Shown here: positions 26,291 to 34,061 of the stretch, piece after piece
How positions within the stretch are numbered: the first letter of the stretch is position 1
Layout: every line of letters starts with the position of its first letter
Origin: Viridibacterium curvum
Lineage (GTDB): Bacteria > Pseudomonadota > Gammaproteobacteria > Burkholderiales > Rhodocyclaceae
Reading direction: 5' to 3'
NCBI RefSeq assembly: GCF_039544165.1
Contig: NZ_BAABLD010000008.1
Span: 1-64,000, forward strand
DNA: 64,000 bases
Program-made: the position numbers and the translations under genes
Notes under the pieces: model-generated
What the model was told of the DNA's origin: nothing
Seen by the model: the letters and a program-made list of their open reading frames with translations, nothing else
The model's database searches: none

Positions 26291-28518
26291 GACAAGCCGC
26301 GCTTGGTGAAAGCCATCAACACATTCTGCGTCGGATCGCGCTGCTGGCGCAGTCGCGCACCGGTGTCGCCGAAGCCCGCGGCATCGAGGCGCTGCACCCA
26401 GTCGCTGATGGCGCGGAAGTGGCGCGGCTCGTCGAGGTTGTGTTCCCAGCTTTCACCACGGCCAAGGTTGGACACCGTGTGCGCCAGCGACACCAGATCA
26501 TCCAGCGCCGGCGTCGTCACATCATGCTCGCGCAACACGAAGAGACCGCCCGGCCGCAGCACGCGGTGAACCGAGGCAAGGAAGGCCGAGAGGTCAGCGG
26601 GATTGATGCGGTTGAGGCCGAGGTAGCAGCTCACCATGTCGACGCTGTTGTCGCGCACGAGATCTGGCGGAATCGGTGCATGGTCGTCGAGCGGCGCATG
26701 GCGGCCAATCTTCGCAACGCCTCCGCGCTCCATGATGTCGGCTGCCGTGCTGCCGGGCGCCTCGTCTGCGAGCAAAAGAATCTCGCCGCGAAAGCGGATC
26801 CTGCGCCGCAGGGCACTGATGTAGCGCCCTGTCGTGCCCACCTCGATATAGCCGCTGATGTTGCGTCGCTCACCGAGCAGCTGAAGCGTCTGCGCGAGCA
26901 CTTCGCTCTTCTGCTGGCGCAGGGCCGGCCAGGCAAAGCGCAGGTCGGCGAGGAAGGGCCGGATCTGCGACAGACGTTGCTGCACGCTGCGATAGATTGA
27001 CGCGTCGTCCTCGTGCTCACGGCAGGCGTCGCGAATCAGCGTGTGCAACCGTGCTTCCGGATAGAGACGGAAGATGCTCTGCAGGAAGCGGAAGAAATCA
27101 TCGCGCGTGCCGACGTCGGCATACACACGACGGAACAGCGAGGGTGAAGGTTCCGGCGTTTCGACCACGCCGCGCAGCCCTGGCGCGTAGTACTTGTCCC
27201 ACAGCAGGTTGCGCAGGCGATAGTCGGGGTCGAGATCGCGCTTCAAGGCGAACAGTTCGCGCGCGCGCGGGTAGGCCTGGTGGAACTGCTCCAGCGTCGC
27301 ATGCGGCTGGTACGGCAGGTAGTAGGTGCCGCCCACACTCAGCACAGCGTCGATGAGTTCGCGCGTCCACACAGCGGTTGCCGCCAGGGCGCTGGAGACG
27401 ACCGGCTGCTTGTAGCACAGCACCAGCGCAAAGGTCTCACCGCGCGCCCAGGCCATCAGCGAGCCGCTGTCGGCTGCAGCATGCTGGATGGAGATGCTGA
27501 GCACGTCAGCCTTGAAGCGCTGCAGCACCTCAGCCATCTTCGGCACGAACTCATCCAGCCTGCGTGCCGGCACGAAGTACTCCTGCATCAGCCAGGTCTG
27601 CTGCTTGCGCACATAACGATCCAGCACAGCGACGTCATGGCCGGCCTCGTAGTTACGCCAATGCACGGGCCGACCGACAGCCAACGGATCGATCAGGTGC
27701 TTGCGCCGCCACTTGCCCAGCGGCGTCGCAGCCACCGCCTGCTGCGCGTAGCGCAGCAGGCGGTGGTTTGCGCGGTAAGGTTGCAGACGATGCGGCACCG
27801 TGACCGGACGCTTTGTCTCGCTCCAGGTGACGGCCCTTACGCGACCGAAATGCGGCGGGTGGATGTCGGCATGATGGAAGACGCTGCCCGGCGCATTGCG
27901 CACGTTGCGGCCAAACCATTCGGCGTACTGGTCGACACGCATCTCGCTGACGCGACGTTCGACACGGCAATTGTCGACCAGCTGCAGCTCGGCTTCGACG
28001 ATGATGCCGATCGCGCCATAACCGCCGATGACGGCGTTGAAAATGTGTTCGTTGTGCGTCGGGCTGGCATCCACGACCTCACCCTCCGCCAGCACCAGGC
28101 GCAGCTTGCGCACCGACAGGATCAACGGCCCGAGGCCCACGTATCGCCCGTGCGCATTCACGGACAACGAACCGCCGACGGTGAAGTTGGCATAGGTCTG
28201 CATGATCTGTACCGACAGACCGTGCGGATCGATGAACTTCTGGATGTCGCACCAGCGGATGCCGGCCTGCACACGCAGAATCTTCTCCTGCGGCGCAAAG
28301 AACAGCACCTTGTTGAGCTGGCGCATGTCCAGATGCAGGCTGCCCTGACTGGCCGTCTGCCCGCCCATGCTGAAGTGACCGCCGCCGACGGAAATCGGCA
28401 CCGCCGTCCGGCTCACGGCCTCCTGCACTTCTTCTATGGAGGTCGGCGTGCTGACCACCCACACCGGCACCGGGTTGAGACCACTGACGTCGTTGATGAA
28501 GGATTGCGGCGCGTTCAT
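26287..28518 (-). CDS. FAD-linked oxidase fused to a SAM-dependent methyltransferase-like domain
   Basis: This 743-residue fusion has an N-terminal FAD-binding PCMH domain (about residues 15-200: ISVGGGHFSMGGQTA and FTVGGSLSVNAHGRY) and an oxidase cap typical of GlcD/aldonolactone-oxidase proteins (to about 460). A linker leads to a Rossmann methyltransferase-like domain (about 560-740, with VDMVSCYLGLNRI and VHRVLRPGGLFVLREHD). The canonical histidine for covalent FAD was not confirmed. The glycine-rich SAM loop is not classical, so methyltransferase activity is less certain than the fold. It is coupled by overlap to the genes on both sides. Confidence 0.8.
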   Translation of the reverse strand: MNAPQSFINDVSGLNPVPVWVVSTPTSIEEVQEAVSRTAVPISVGGGHFSMGGQTASQGSLHLDMRQLNKVLFFAPQEKILRVQAGIRWCDIQKFIDPHGLSVQIMQTYANFTVGGSLSVNAHGRYVGLGPLILSVRKLRLVLAEGEVVDASPTHNEHIFNAVIGGYGAIGIIVEAELQLVDNCRVERRVSEMRVDQYAEWFGRNVRNAPGSVFHHADIHPPHFGRVRAVTWSETKRPVTVPHRLQPYRANHRLLRYAQQAVAATPLGKWRRKHLIDPLAVGRPVHWRNYEAGHDVAVLDRYVRKQQTWLMQEYFVPARRLDEFVPKMAEVLQRFKADVLSISIQHAAADSGSLMAWARGETFALVLCYKQPVVSSALAATAVWTRELIDAVLSVGGTYYLPYQPHATLEQFHQAYPRARELFALKRDLDPDYRLRNLLWDKYYAPGLRGVVETPEPSPSLFRRVYADVGTRDDFFRFLQSIFRLYPEARLHTLIRDACREHEDDASIYRSVQQRLSQIRPFLADLRFAWPALRQQKSEVLAQTLQLLGERRNISGYIEVGTTGRYISALRRRIRFRGEILLLADEAPGSTAADIMERGGVAKIGRHAPLDDHAPIPPDLVRDNSVDMVSCYLGLNRINPADLSAFLASVHRVLRPGGLFVLREHDVTTPALDDLVSLAHTVSNLGRGESWEHNLDEPRHFRAISDWVQRLDAAGFGDTGARLRQQRDPTQNVLMAFTKRGLS

Positions 28519-28901
28519 CAGGCCTGCACTCCCGTCACCGCGACCTGCAGGTAGTCGGCCCCGCGCTGCAGGACGTCGTCACCGTACTGGTTCTCGCCCT
28601 GCGAACCGCGCCAGCACAGCAGCACAAGTGCCAGATACAGCGGCCCGAACAAGGGGATCAAGCCCCACAACAGGCTCAGCAGCGAGCGGCCATGGTCATG
28701 CAGTCGCTTGGCGACAAGGGCCAGCAGACACCAGGCGGCCGGCGGGTAGAGAAACAGGGTGCTCTGGCTGCCGAAGCGCGCTTCGAGGAACACGAACAGC
28801 ACCGTCGTGACGCAGAACCAGGCGAGGAGGGAGAGGTTGAATGCGGCGCGCGGCAGGCGGCCACGCAGAGACAGGAACCGGGCCCGGAAGGACATCGACA
28901 T
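28518..28901 (-). CDS. DUF805 inner-membrane protein
   Basis: This 127-residue membrane protein has about four hydrophobic helices and the DUF805 pattern GRLPRAAFNLSLL, ALVAKRLHDHGRS and LLWGLIPLFG. Function is unknown for the family. Its TGA overlaps the ATG of the oxidase fusion by one base, making it the first gene of the operon. Confidence 0.85.
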   Translation of the reverse strand: MSMSFRARFLSLRGRLPRAAFNLSLLAWFCVTTVLFVFLEARFGSQSTLFLYPPAAWCLLALVAKRLHDHGRSLLSLLWGLIPLFGPLYLALVLLCWRGSQGENQYGDDVLQRGADYLQVAVTGVQA

Positions 28902-29003
28902 GCGCCACCTTTGTACGAGTTGTCACGGCAGTCTTGCAGCTGCGATTGTGCCAGCTACCGGAATTGGTGCAAGCCGTTCTGCAACAAAACAAGGACTGAG
29001 TGC

Positions 29004-29060
29004 TGAGTACTGAGGACTGAGCGCTGGGGAGTGACTCGGCACTCAGTCCTCAGTACCTCA
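29004..29060. repeat. Inverted repeat of ACTGAG-rich sequence
   Basis: A perfect 14-bp stem, TACTGAGGACTGAG (29008-29021) against CTCAGTCCTCAGTA (29042-29055), lies between divergent genes, so it is not a terminator of either. The surrounding bases repeat CTGAGT/CTGAGG units and resemble the purine-rich ends of the element at 31981-32396. Confidence 0.65.
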
Positions 29061-29118
29061 GCCCTCCCGCGCCCCAGTGCTAACATCCGGCCTTTCCAGC
29101 CTGCCTCATCGCCAACCC

Positions 29119-30669
29119 GTGCGCCTCCTCCGCCTTGCCCGCATCAGCTCCGTCGGCCTCCGTCATGGCCTCGACCAGATCCTGGTCGACCACGCCGCCA
29201 CGACACGCGTGGGCTCGTGGCTGCGCCGCCTGTTGCCACAACGGCGCTTTGCCGAGGCGCCCGAGGTACGGCTGCGCCTGGCGCTGGAATCACTGGGGCC
29301 GATCTTCGTCAAGTTCGGCCAGATGCTGTCGACGCGACGCGACCTGCTGCCCCCGAAGCTGGCCGACGAACTGACCCGCCTGCAGGACCGCGTGCCGCCC
29401 TTCCCCACCGACGAGGCACTGGCCAGGCTCGAAGCCGAGTACGGCCGCCCGGTCAGCGAGGTCTTTTCGCGCTTCGACATGACGCCGGTCGCCTCGGCTT
29501 CGGTCGCCCAGGTGCACTTCGGCGCCCTGCCGGATGGCACCGAAGTGGCCATCAAGATCCTGCGGCCGGGCATCGAAAAAATCATCGCCAACGACATCGC
29601 CCTGCTCGAAGCCGCGGCCAGCCTGCTCGAAAAACTGTGGGCCGACGGCCGCCGACTCAAACCCCGCGAAGTCGTCGCAGAGTTTGCGAAGCACCTCGAA
29701 GACGAGCTGGACCTGATGCGCGAGGCCGCCAACTGCTCGCAGCTACGCCGCAACTTCAAGGATTCAACCCTGCTGCAGGTACCCGAGATTTACTGGGACT
29801 ATTGCGGCAAATCGGTAATGGTCATGCAACGCATGCATGGCGTGCCCATCTCGCAAACCGACACCCTGCAGGAACGCGGCGTCGACCTTCGCCAGCTGTC
29901 ACGCGCTGGCGTCGAAATCTTCTTCACCCAGGTTTTCCGCGACGGCTTCTTCCACGCCGACATGCACCCCGGCAACATCCTCGTCGCCACCGAGGGCGCC
30001 AAGCGCGGCCAGTACGTCGCACTCGACTTCGGCATCATGGGCAGCATGACCGACCGCGACAAGCAGTACCTCGCGCAGAACTTCCTCGCCTTCTTCCAGC
30101 GCGACTACAAGCGCGTCGCGCAAGCCCACCTCGACGCCGGCTGGGTGCCGGCCGGCACGCGCGTCGACGAATTCGAATCCGCCATCCGCGCCGTATGCGA
30201 GCCCATCTTCGACAAGCCGCTGAAAGACATCTCCTTCGGCAAGACCTTGTTGCGGCTCTTCCAGACTGCCCGCCGCTTCCAGATGGAAGTGCAGCCGCAG
30301 CTCGTGCTGCTGCAGAAAACCCTGCTCAACATCGAAGGACTTGGCCGCCAGCTCGACCCCGATCTGGACCTGTGGGACACCGCCAAGCCCTTCCTCGAGC
30401 GCTGGATGAGCGAGCAGGTCGGCCCGCGCGCACTACTGCGCCAGCTCAAGGAAGAAGCCCCGCAATGGGCCATCACCCTGCCCCAGCTGCCGCGCCTGCT
30501 GCACCGTGCGCTGAATCAGGATGCGGATGAGATTGCACGCAAGGTCGTGATGGTGACCGAGCACCTGCAGGCACAGCAGCGGCTGAATCGACGACTGATT
30601 GTCGCGCTGATCGTGCTGGGTGCAGCGGCACTCTGGTTGCTGCTAGGTGATTTGCACATCCTGCGCTAA
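29119..30669 (+). CDS. ubiB: UbiB-family ubiquinone biosynthesis kinase-like ATPase
   Basis: This 516-residue (531 if started at the GTG at 29077) ABC1/ADCK family protein is needed for aerobic ubiquinone synthesis. It shows the KxGQ signature IFVKFGQMLSTRRDLLP, the alanine-rich nucleotide loop ASASVAQVHFG, HADMHPGNI and the metal-binding DFGIMG. A C-terminal hydrophobic segment (LIVALIVLGAAALWLLL) anchors it in the membrane. The start at 29119 gives the usual RLLRLARI N-terminus but has no clear ribosome site. Confidence 0.92.
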   Translation: MRLLRLARISSVGLRHGLDQILVDHAATTRVGSWLRRLLPQRRFAEAPEVRLRLALESLGPIFVKFGQMLSTRRDLLPPKLADELTRLQDRVPPFPTDEALARLEAEYGRPVSEVFSRFDMTPVASASVAQVHFGALPDGTEVAIKILRPGIEKIIANDIALLEAAASLLEKLWADGRRLKPREVVAEFAKHLEDELDLMREAANCSQLRRNFKDSTLLQVPEIYWDYCGKSVMVMQRMHGVPISQTDTLQERGVDLRQLSRAGVEIFFTQVFRDGFFHADMHPGNILVATEGAKRGQYVALDFGIMGSMTDRDKQYLAQNFLAFFQRDYKRVAQAHLDAGWVPAGTRVDEFESAIRAVCEPIFDKPLKDISFGKTLLRLFQTARRFQMEVQPQLVLLQKTLLNIEGLGRQLDPDLDLWDTAKPFLERWMSEQVGPRALLRQLKEEAPQWAITLPQLPRLLHRALNQDADEIARKVVMVTEHLQAQQRLNRRLIVALIVLGAAALWLLLGDLHILR

Positions 30670-30677
30670 TTGCATAC

Positions 30678-31079
30678 ATGTACGCCTCAGTGCCAGATTT
30701 TCGTGTGCTGTTCTCTGTATTGGCTTTGGCCATGGTCTCAGCCTCCTTTGTCTGCGCCATCCTTGTACGCTCTCTGACAAGCTGTCTCCTACTGAAAACC
30801 AGTTACAAGGTAAACACACCTCGCTTTCTTCTTTTATTTGCCACGCCTTTTTTGGCAACAGCGGTCTTTTTTGCGACCCAGTTTCTGGGATACACCGCTC
30901 AGATCCTGATGTTTTTTGTAGCGACTTATTACATCTTCGCAAATGAAGATCTGCGCAAAACCCATCCAGGCAAATCAGTGGCAATTTCAGCCGGAATGGC
31001 GGTCACTTGGGCGGCAGCATGGATAGGTATCGCGTATTCAATCGCGTTGCTTTTGCTTTATCTAGCGACTCGCTCATAG
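30678..31079 (+). CDS. Small multi-pass membrane protein of unknown function
   Basis: This 133-residue protein has four predicted hydrophobic helices (about residues 10-30, 48-70, 72-88 and 105-130). Its GC content is visibly lower than neighbouring genes, suggesting recent acquisition or relaxed constraint. It begins 9 bp after ubiB and ends before a clear terminator. No family is recognised. Confidence 0.6.
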   Translation: MYASVPDFRVLFSVLALAMVSASFVCAILVRSLTSCLLLKTSYKVNTPRFLLLFATPFLATAVFFATQFLGYTAQILMFFVATYYIFANEDLRKTHPGKSVAISAGMAVTWAAAWIGIAYSIALLLLYLATRS

Positions 31080-31103
31080 CTAGCCCCCGTGAAATGCCAA
31101 AAG

Positions 31104-31125
31104 AAAAGCCCCTCACGGGGCTTTT
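31104..31125. terminator. Bidirectional intrinsic terminator
   Basis: AAAAGCCCC (31104-31112) pairs with GGGGCTTTT (31117-31125) around a 4-base loop, with U runs on either transcript. It serves the plus-strand membrane gene and the converging metF. Confidence 0.88.
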
Positions 31126-31149
31126 CGTTGCAGCAATAGCGCACACCAC

Positions 31150-32013
31150 TTAGCTGGCTTGCAACCCCAGCCGCTGCACTAGCTCGCGCGTCAGCCCCGT
31201 CTGATTCAGCGTGTAGAAATGCAGGCTCGGCGCACCACCCGCCAGCAAGCGTTCACAGAGTGCCGTCACCACATCAAGCCCAAAGGCCCGCACGCTCTCG
31301 GCATCGTCGCCGAAGCCTTCGAACTTGCGACGCATCCATTGCGGAATCTCGGCACCACAGCTCTCTGAGAAACGCGACAGCTTGGTGAAGCTGGCAATCG
31401 GCATGATGCCCGGCACGATGGGAATGTCGACGCCTTCGCGACGCACAGCTTCCACGAAGTGGAAGTAGGCATCGGCGTTGTAGAAGTACTGCGTGATCGA
31501 CGAACTGGCGCCAGCCCGCACCTTGGTCAGGAATGCCTTGAAGTCGGCATCGAAGCTGCGCGCCTGCGGATGCACTTCCGGATACGACGCCACCTCAAGA
31601 AGGAACTCGTCGCCGGATTCCTTGCGGATGAACTCGACCAGCTCGTTGGCGTAACGGAATTCGCCCGGATCGGCCATGCCTGATGGCAGATCGCCACGCA
31701 GCGCAACGATGCGCTTGACGCCAATCTCACGGAACTCGGCGAGGTGCTCGCGGATGCTGTCCTGCGTGGAGCCGATGCACGACAGATGCGGCGCGGCGTC
31801 GAGGCCGGCTTCACGGATTTCGCGCACGACCTGCAGGGTGCGGTCACGCGTCGAACCGCCGGCGCCATAGGTCACGGAAAAAAACTCGGGGCCCAATGCG
31901 GCGAGTTGCGCGCGCACACCTTGAAGTTTCGTCATGCCCTCTGGCGTAGCCGGAGGGAAAAACTCAATACTGAACTTCGGTGAGGAGCGAGGAGTGAGGA
32001 GTGAGGAGGTCAT
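31150..32013 (-). CDS. metF: Methylenetetrahydrofolate reductase
   Basis: This 287-residue FAD enzyme makes 5-methyl-THF for methionine synthesis. It has FSIEFFPPATPEG, SVTYGAGGSTRDRT and the segment RIVALRGDLP. The first twelve or so residues (MTSSLLTPRSSP) are encoded by the purine-rich terminal repeat of the neighbouring element, so the native start seems to have been replaced. The ATG overlaps the stop of the four-helix-bundle gene by 4 bp. Confidence 0.96.
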   Translation of the reverse strand: MTSSLLTPRSSPKFSIEFFPPATPEGMTKLQGVRAQLAALGPEFFSVTYGAGGSTRDRTLQVVREIREAGLDAAPHLSCIGSTQDSIREHLAEFREIGVKRIVALRGDLPSGMADPGEFRYANELVEFIRKESGDEFLLEVASYPEVHPQARSFDADFKAFLTKVRAGASSSITQYFYNADAYFHFVEAVRREGVDIPIVPGIMPIASFTKLSRFSESCGAEIPQWMRRKFEGFGDDAESVRAFGLDVVTALCERLLAGGAPSLHFYTLNQTGLTRELVQRLGLQAS

Positions 32014-32396
32014 TGCGTCTCCACGCGTTTCAGTGAATTGATCAGTCCGTTCAGAAGGCCAAACAAATCACTGATGCTTGTTTCAAGTTCATCAGTCTGC
32101 GCCGATAGCGCAAGTTCGCGGGCGATGACGATCTGCGTATCCAACTCGCTCAACGAACCACGCGCAATACCAAGAAAATGCAGAAACTCCTTGGTCGTAT
32201 TGCGCGCAGCCCCCTCGGCAATATTGGAAGGGATTGAAATCGCCGCCCTTCGCATCTGGGCTGTTAGCCCAAACTTTTCGGAGTCAGGAAAGCCAGTGGT
32301 GAGTTGATAAACAGCTTTGACCAAGGCAATGGCATGTTGCCAAGCCAACAGGTCGCGGTGTTTCCTCCTCACTCCTCTCTCCTGACTCCTCACTGC
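31981..32396 (-). mobile_element. Four-helix-bundle (IVP-like) insertion with inverted GAGGAGTGAGGAG ends
   Basis: The ends 31981-32009 and about 32361-32396 carry inverted copies of a degenerate GAGGAGTGAGGAG tract. The enclosed 417 bp encodes one small four-helix-bundle protein. The element sits exactly between ahcY and metF, overlapping the start of metF. No transposase is encoded. The element status is inferred from the end symmetry and the altered metF N-terminus. Confidence 0.6.
32010..32372 (-). CDS. Four-helix-bundle protein (23S rRNA IVP/S23 family)
   Basis: This protein of about 120 residues begins at a GTG within the terminal repeat (another GTG at 32393 is possible). Family hallmarks are the start HRDLLAWQHAIALVKAVY, FGLTAQMRRAAISIPSNIAEG and GSLSELDTQ. 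Homologues are found in 23S rRNA intervening sequences and, as Avd, in diversity-generating retroelements, but most occur alone and have no known role. Its stop overlaps the metF ATG, so it is now part of the ahcY-metF transcript. Confidence 0.88.
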   Translation of the reverse strand: MRRKHRDLLAWQHAIALVKAVYQLTTGFPDSEKFGLTAQMRRAAISIPSNIAEGAARNTTKEFLHFLGIARGSLSELDTQIVIARELALSAQTDELETSISDLFGLLNGLINSLKRVETQ

Positions 32397-32403
32397 TTCA
32401 CAA

Positions 32404-33816
32404 TCAATAACGGTAGTGGTCAGCCTTGTAGGGGCCCTCAACCGGCACGCCGATGTAGGCAGCCTGATCCGGACGCAGCGTGGTCAGTTGCACGTTGAGC
32501 GTCTTGAGCTGCAGGCGCGCGACCTTCTCGTCGAGGTGCTTGGGCAGCGTGTAGACGCCGATCGGGTATTCGGCAGTCTTGGTGAACAGCTCGATCTGCG
32601 CGATGGTCTGGTTGGCGAAGCTCGACGACATCACGTAGCTCGGGTGGCCCGTGCCGCAGCCAAGGTTCACGAGGCGGCCCTTGGCGAGCAGGATGATGCG
32701 CTTGCCATCAGGGAAGATGACGTGGTCGACCTGCGGCTTGATCTCCTCCCACTCGTACTTTTCGAGCGAGGCGACGTCGATCTCGTTGTCGAAGTGACCG
32801 ATGTTGCAGACGATGGCGTTGTTCTTCATCACCTTGAGGTGATCGTGGGTGATGACGTGGAAGTTGCCCGTGGTCGTCACGAAGATGTCGGCCTTGTCGG
32901 CGGCGTATTCCATGGTCACAACGCGATAGCCTTCCATGGCGGCCTGCAGGGCGCAGATCGGGTCGATTTCGGTGACCCACACCTGGGCCGACAGCGCGCG
33001 CAGTGCCTGCGCCGAGCCCTTGCCCACGTCGCCATAGCCTGCGACCACGGCGATCTTGCCGGCGATCATCACGTCAGTCGCGCGCTTGATGCCGTCGACG
33101 AGCGACTCGCGGCAACCATAGAGGTTGTCGAACTTGGACTTGGTGACCGAGTCGTTCACGTTGATGGCCGGGAACTTGAGGTCGCCACGCTGATGCATCT
33201 GGTACAGACGATGCACGCCGGTGGTGGTCTCTTCGGTCACGCCCTTGATCTGTGCCAGACGCGTCGAGTACCAGGTCGGATCCGTCGCAACCTTGGCCTT
33301 GATGGCGGCAAACAGGATGGTTTCTTCTTCCGACTTCGGATCAGCAATGACCGACAGATCCTTCTCGGCCTTGGCGCCGAGGTGCAGCAGCAGGGTCGCG
33401 TCGCCACCGTCGTCGAGGATCATGTTGGAGTAACCACCGTCAGCCCACTCGAAAATGCGGTGGGTGTAGTCCCAGTAGTCGACGAGGGTTTCGCCCTTGA
33501 CGGCAAAAACGGGGATGCCGGCAGCGGCAATTGCCGCTGCCGCGTGATCCTGCGTCGAGAAGATGTTGCACGATGCCCAGCGCACTTCGGCACCGAGCGC
33601 GGTGAGCGTCTCGATGAGCACGGCGGTCTGGATGGTCATGTGCAGCGAGCCGGTGATGCGCGCGCCCTTGAGCGGCTGGGTCTTCGCGAACTCTTCGCGA
33701 ATGGCCATCAAGCCCGGCATCTCGCCTTCGGCGATCTTGATCTCCTTGCGGCCCCAATCGGCAAGCTTGAGATCGGCAATGACGTAATCAGTGAACTCGG
33801 TTGTTACATTCGCCAC
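32404..33816 (-). CDS. ahcY: Adenosylhomocysteinase
   Basis: This 470-residue NAD-dependent enzyme hydrolyses S-adenosylhomocysteine to adenosine and homocysteine. It has KSKFDNLYGCRESL, the NAD loop GYGDVGKGSA, and the C-terminal KADHYRY. The start is GTG at 33816 with AGGAG six bases upstream. Transcription begins at an SAH riboswitch, so substrate build-up raises expression. Confidence 0.98.
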   Translation of the reverse strand: MANVTTEFTDYVIADLKLADWGRKEIKIAEGEMPGLMAIREEFAKTQPLKGARITGSLHMTIQTAVLIETLTALGAEVRWASCNIFSTQDHAAAAIAAAGIPVFAVKGETLVDYWDYTHRIFEWADGGYSNMILDDGGDATLLLHLGAKAEKDLSVIADPKSEEETILFAAIKAKVATDPTWYSTRLAQIKGVTEETTTGVHRLYQMHQRGDLKFPAINVNDSVTKSKFDNLYGCRESLVDGIKRATDVMIAGKIAVVAGYGDVGKGSAQALRALSAQVWVTEIDPICALQAAMEGYRVVTMEYAADKADIFVTTTGNFHVITHDHLKVMKNNAIVCNIGHFDNEIDVASLEKYEWEEIKPQVDHVIFPDGKRIILLAKGRLVNLGCGTGHPSYVMSSSFANQTIAQIELFTKTAEYPIGVYTLPKHLDEKVARLQLKTLNVQLTTLRPDQAAYIGVPVEGPYKADHYRY

Positions 33817-33910
33817 GGTGTTCTCCTGGAACAGTGTGGCCGAACAAAGGACGGGGAATGTGTGCTGCTGAAACGACTCACCCTCGACCCGTGCCCGGCA
33901 CGGTTGAACA

Positions 33911-34000
33911 GGTGAGCGCCGTTGAATCTGACCCGGCCCGATGCTTCGGGCACAGGTTCCGAGCCTGGGGTCTGTGCGACCTCGCAGCGCTCCTCGGAAA
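33911..34000 (-). promoter_or_regulatory. SAH riboswitch of ahcY
   Basis: Read on the minus strand, the leader starts with TTCCGAGGAGCGCTGCGA (from 33999), then CCCAGGCTCGGAA closing P1, an extra hairpin (CCCGAAGCATCGGG), and AACGGCGCTCA (to 33914), whose GGCGCTC forms the pseudoknot with GAGCGC. These are the conserved segments of the betaproteobacterial SAH aptamer, which turns ahcY on when S-adenosylhomocysteine accumulates. It lies about 95 bp upstream of the GTG start. Confidence 0.95.
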
Positions 34001-34007
34001 GTACGTC

Positions 34008-34036
34008 ATTATAGCCAGCCTGCCGGATTATTCACA
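34008..34036 (-). promoter_or_regulatory. Promoter of the ahcY riboswitch transcript
   Basis: On the minus strand a perfect TATAAT (34013-34008) lies 17 bp after TGTGAA (34036-34031). The expected start near 34001 coincides with the first base of the SAH aptamer. Confidence 0.75.
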
Positions 34037-34061
34037 GGCTGGCCACTTATCCGGCCCAGGC

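Noticed and set aside
32416..33915. 499-residue frame antisense to ahcY
   Set aside because: No domain, spans the ahcY start and riboswitch, and the opposite strand has an unambiguous enzyme gene.
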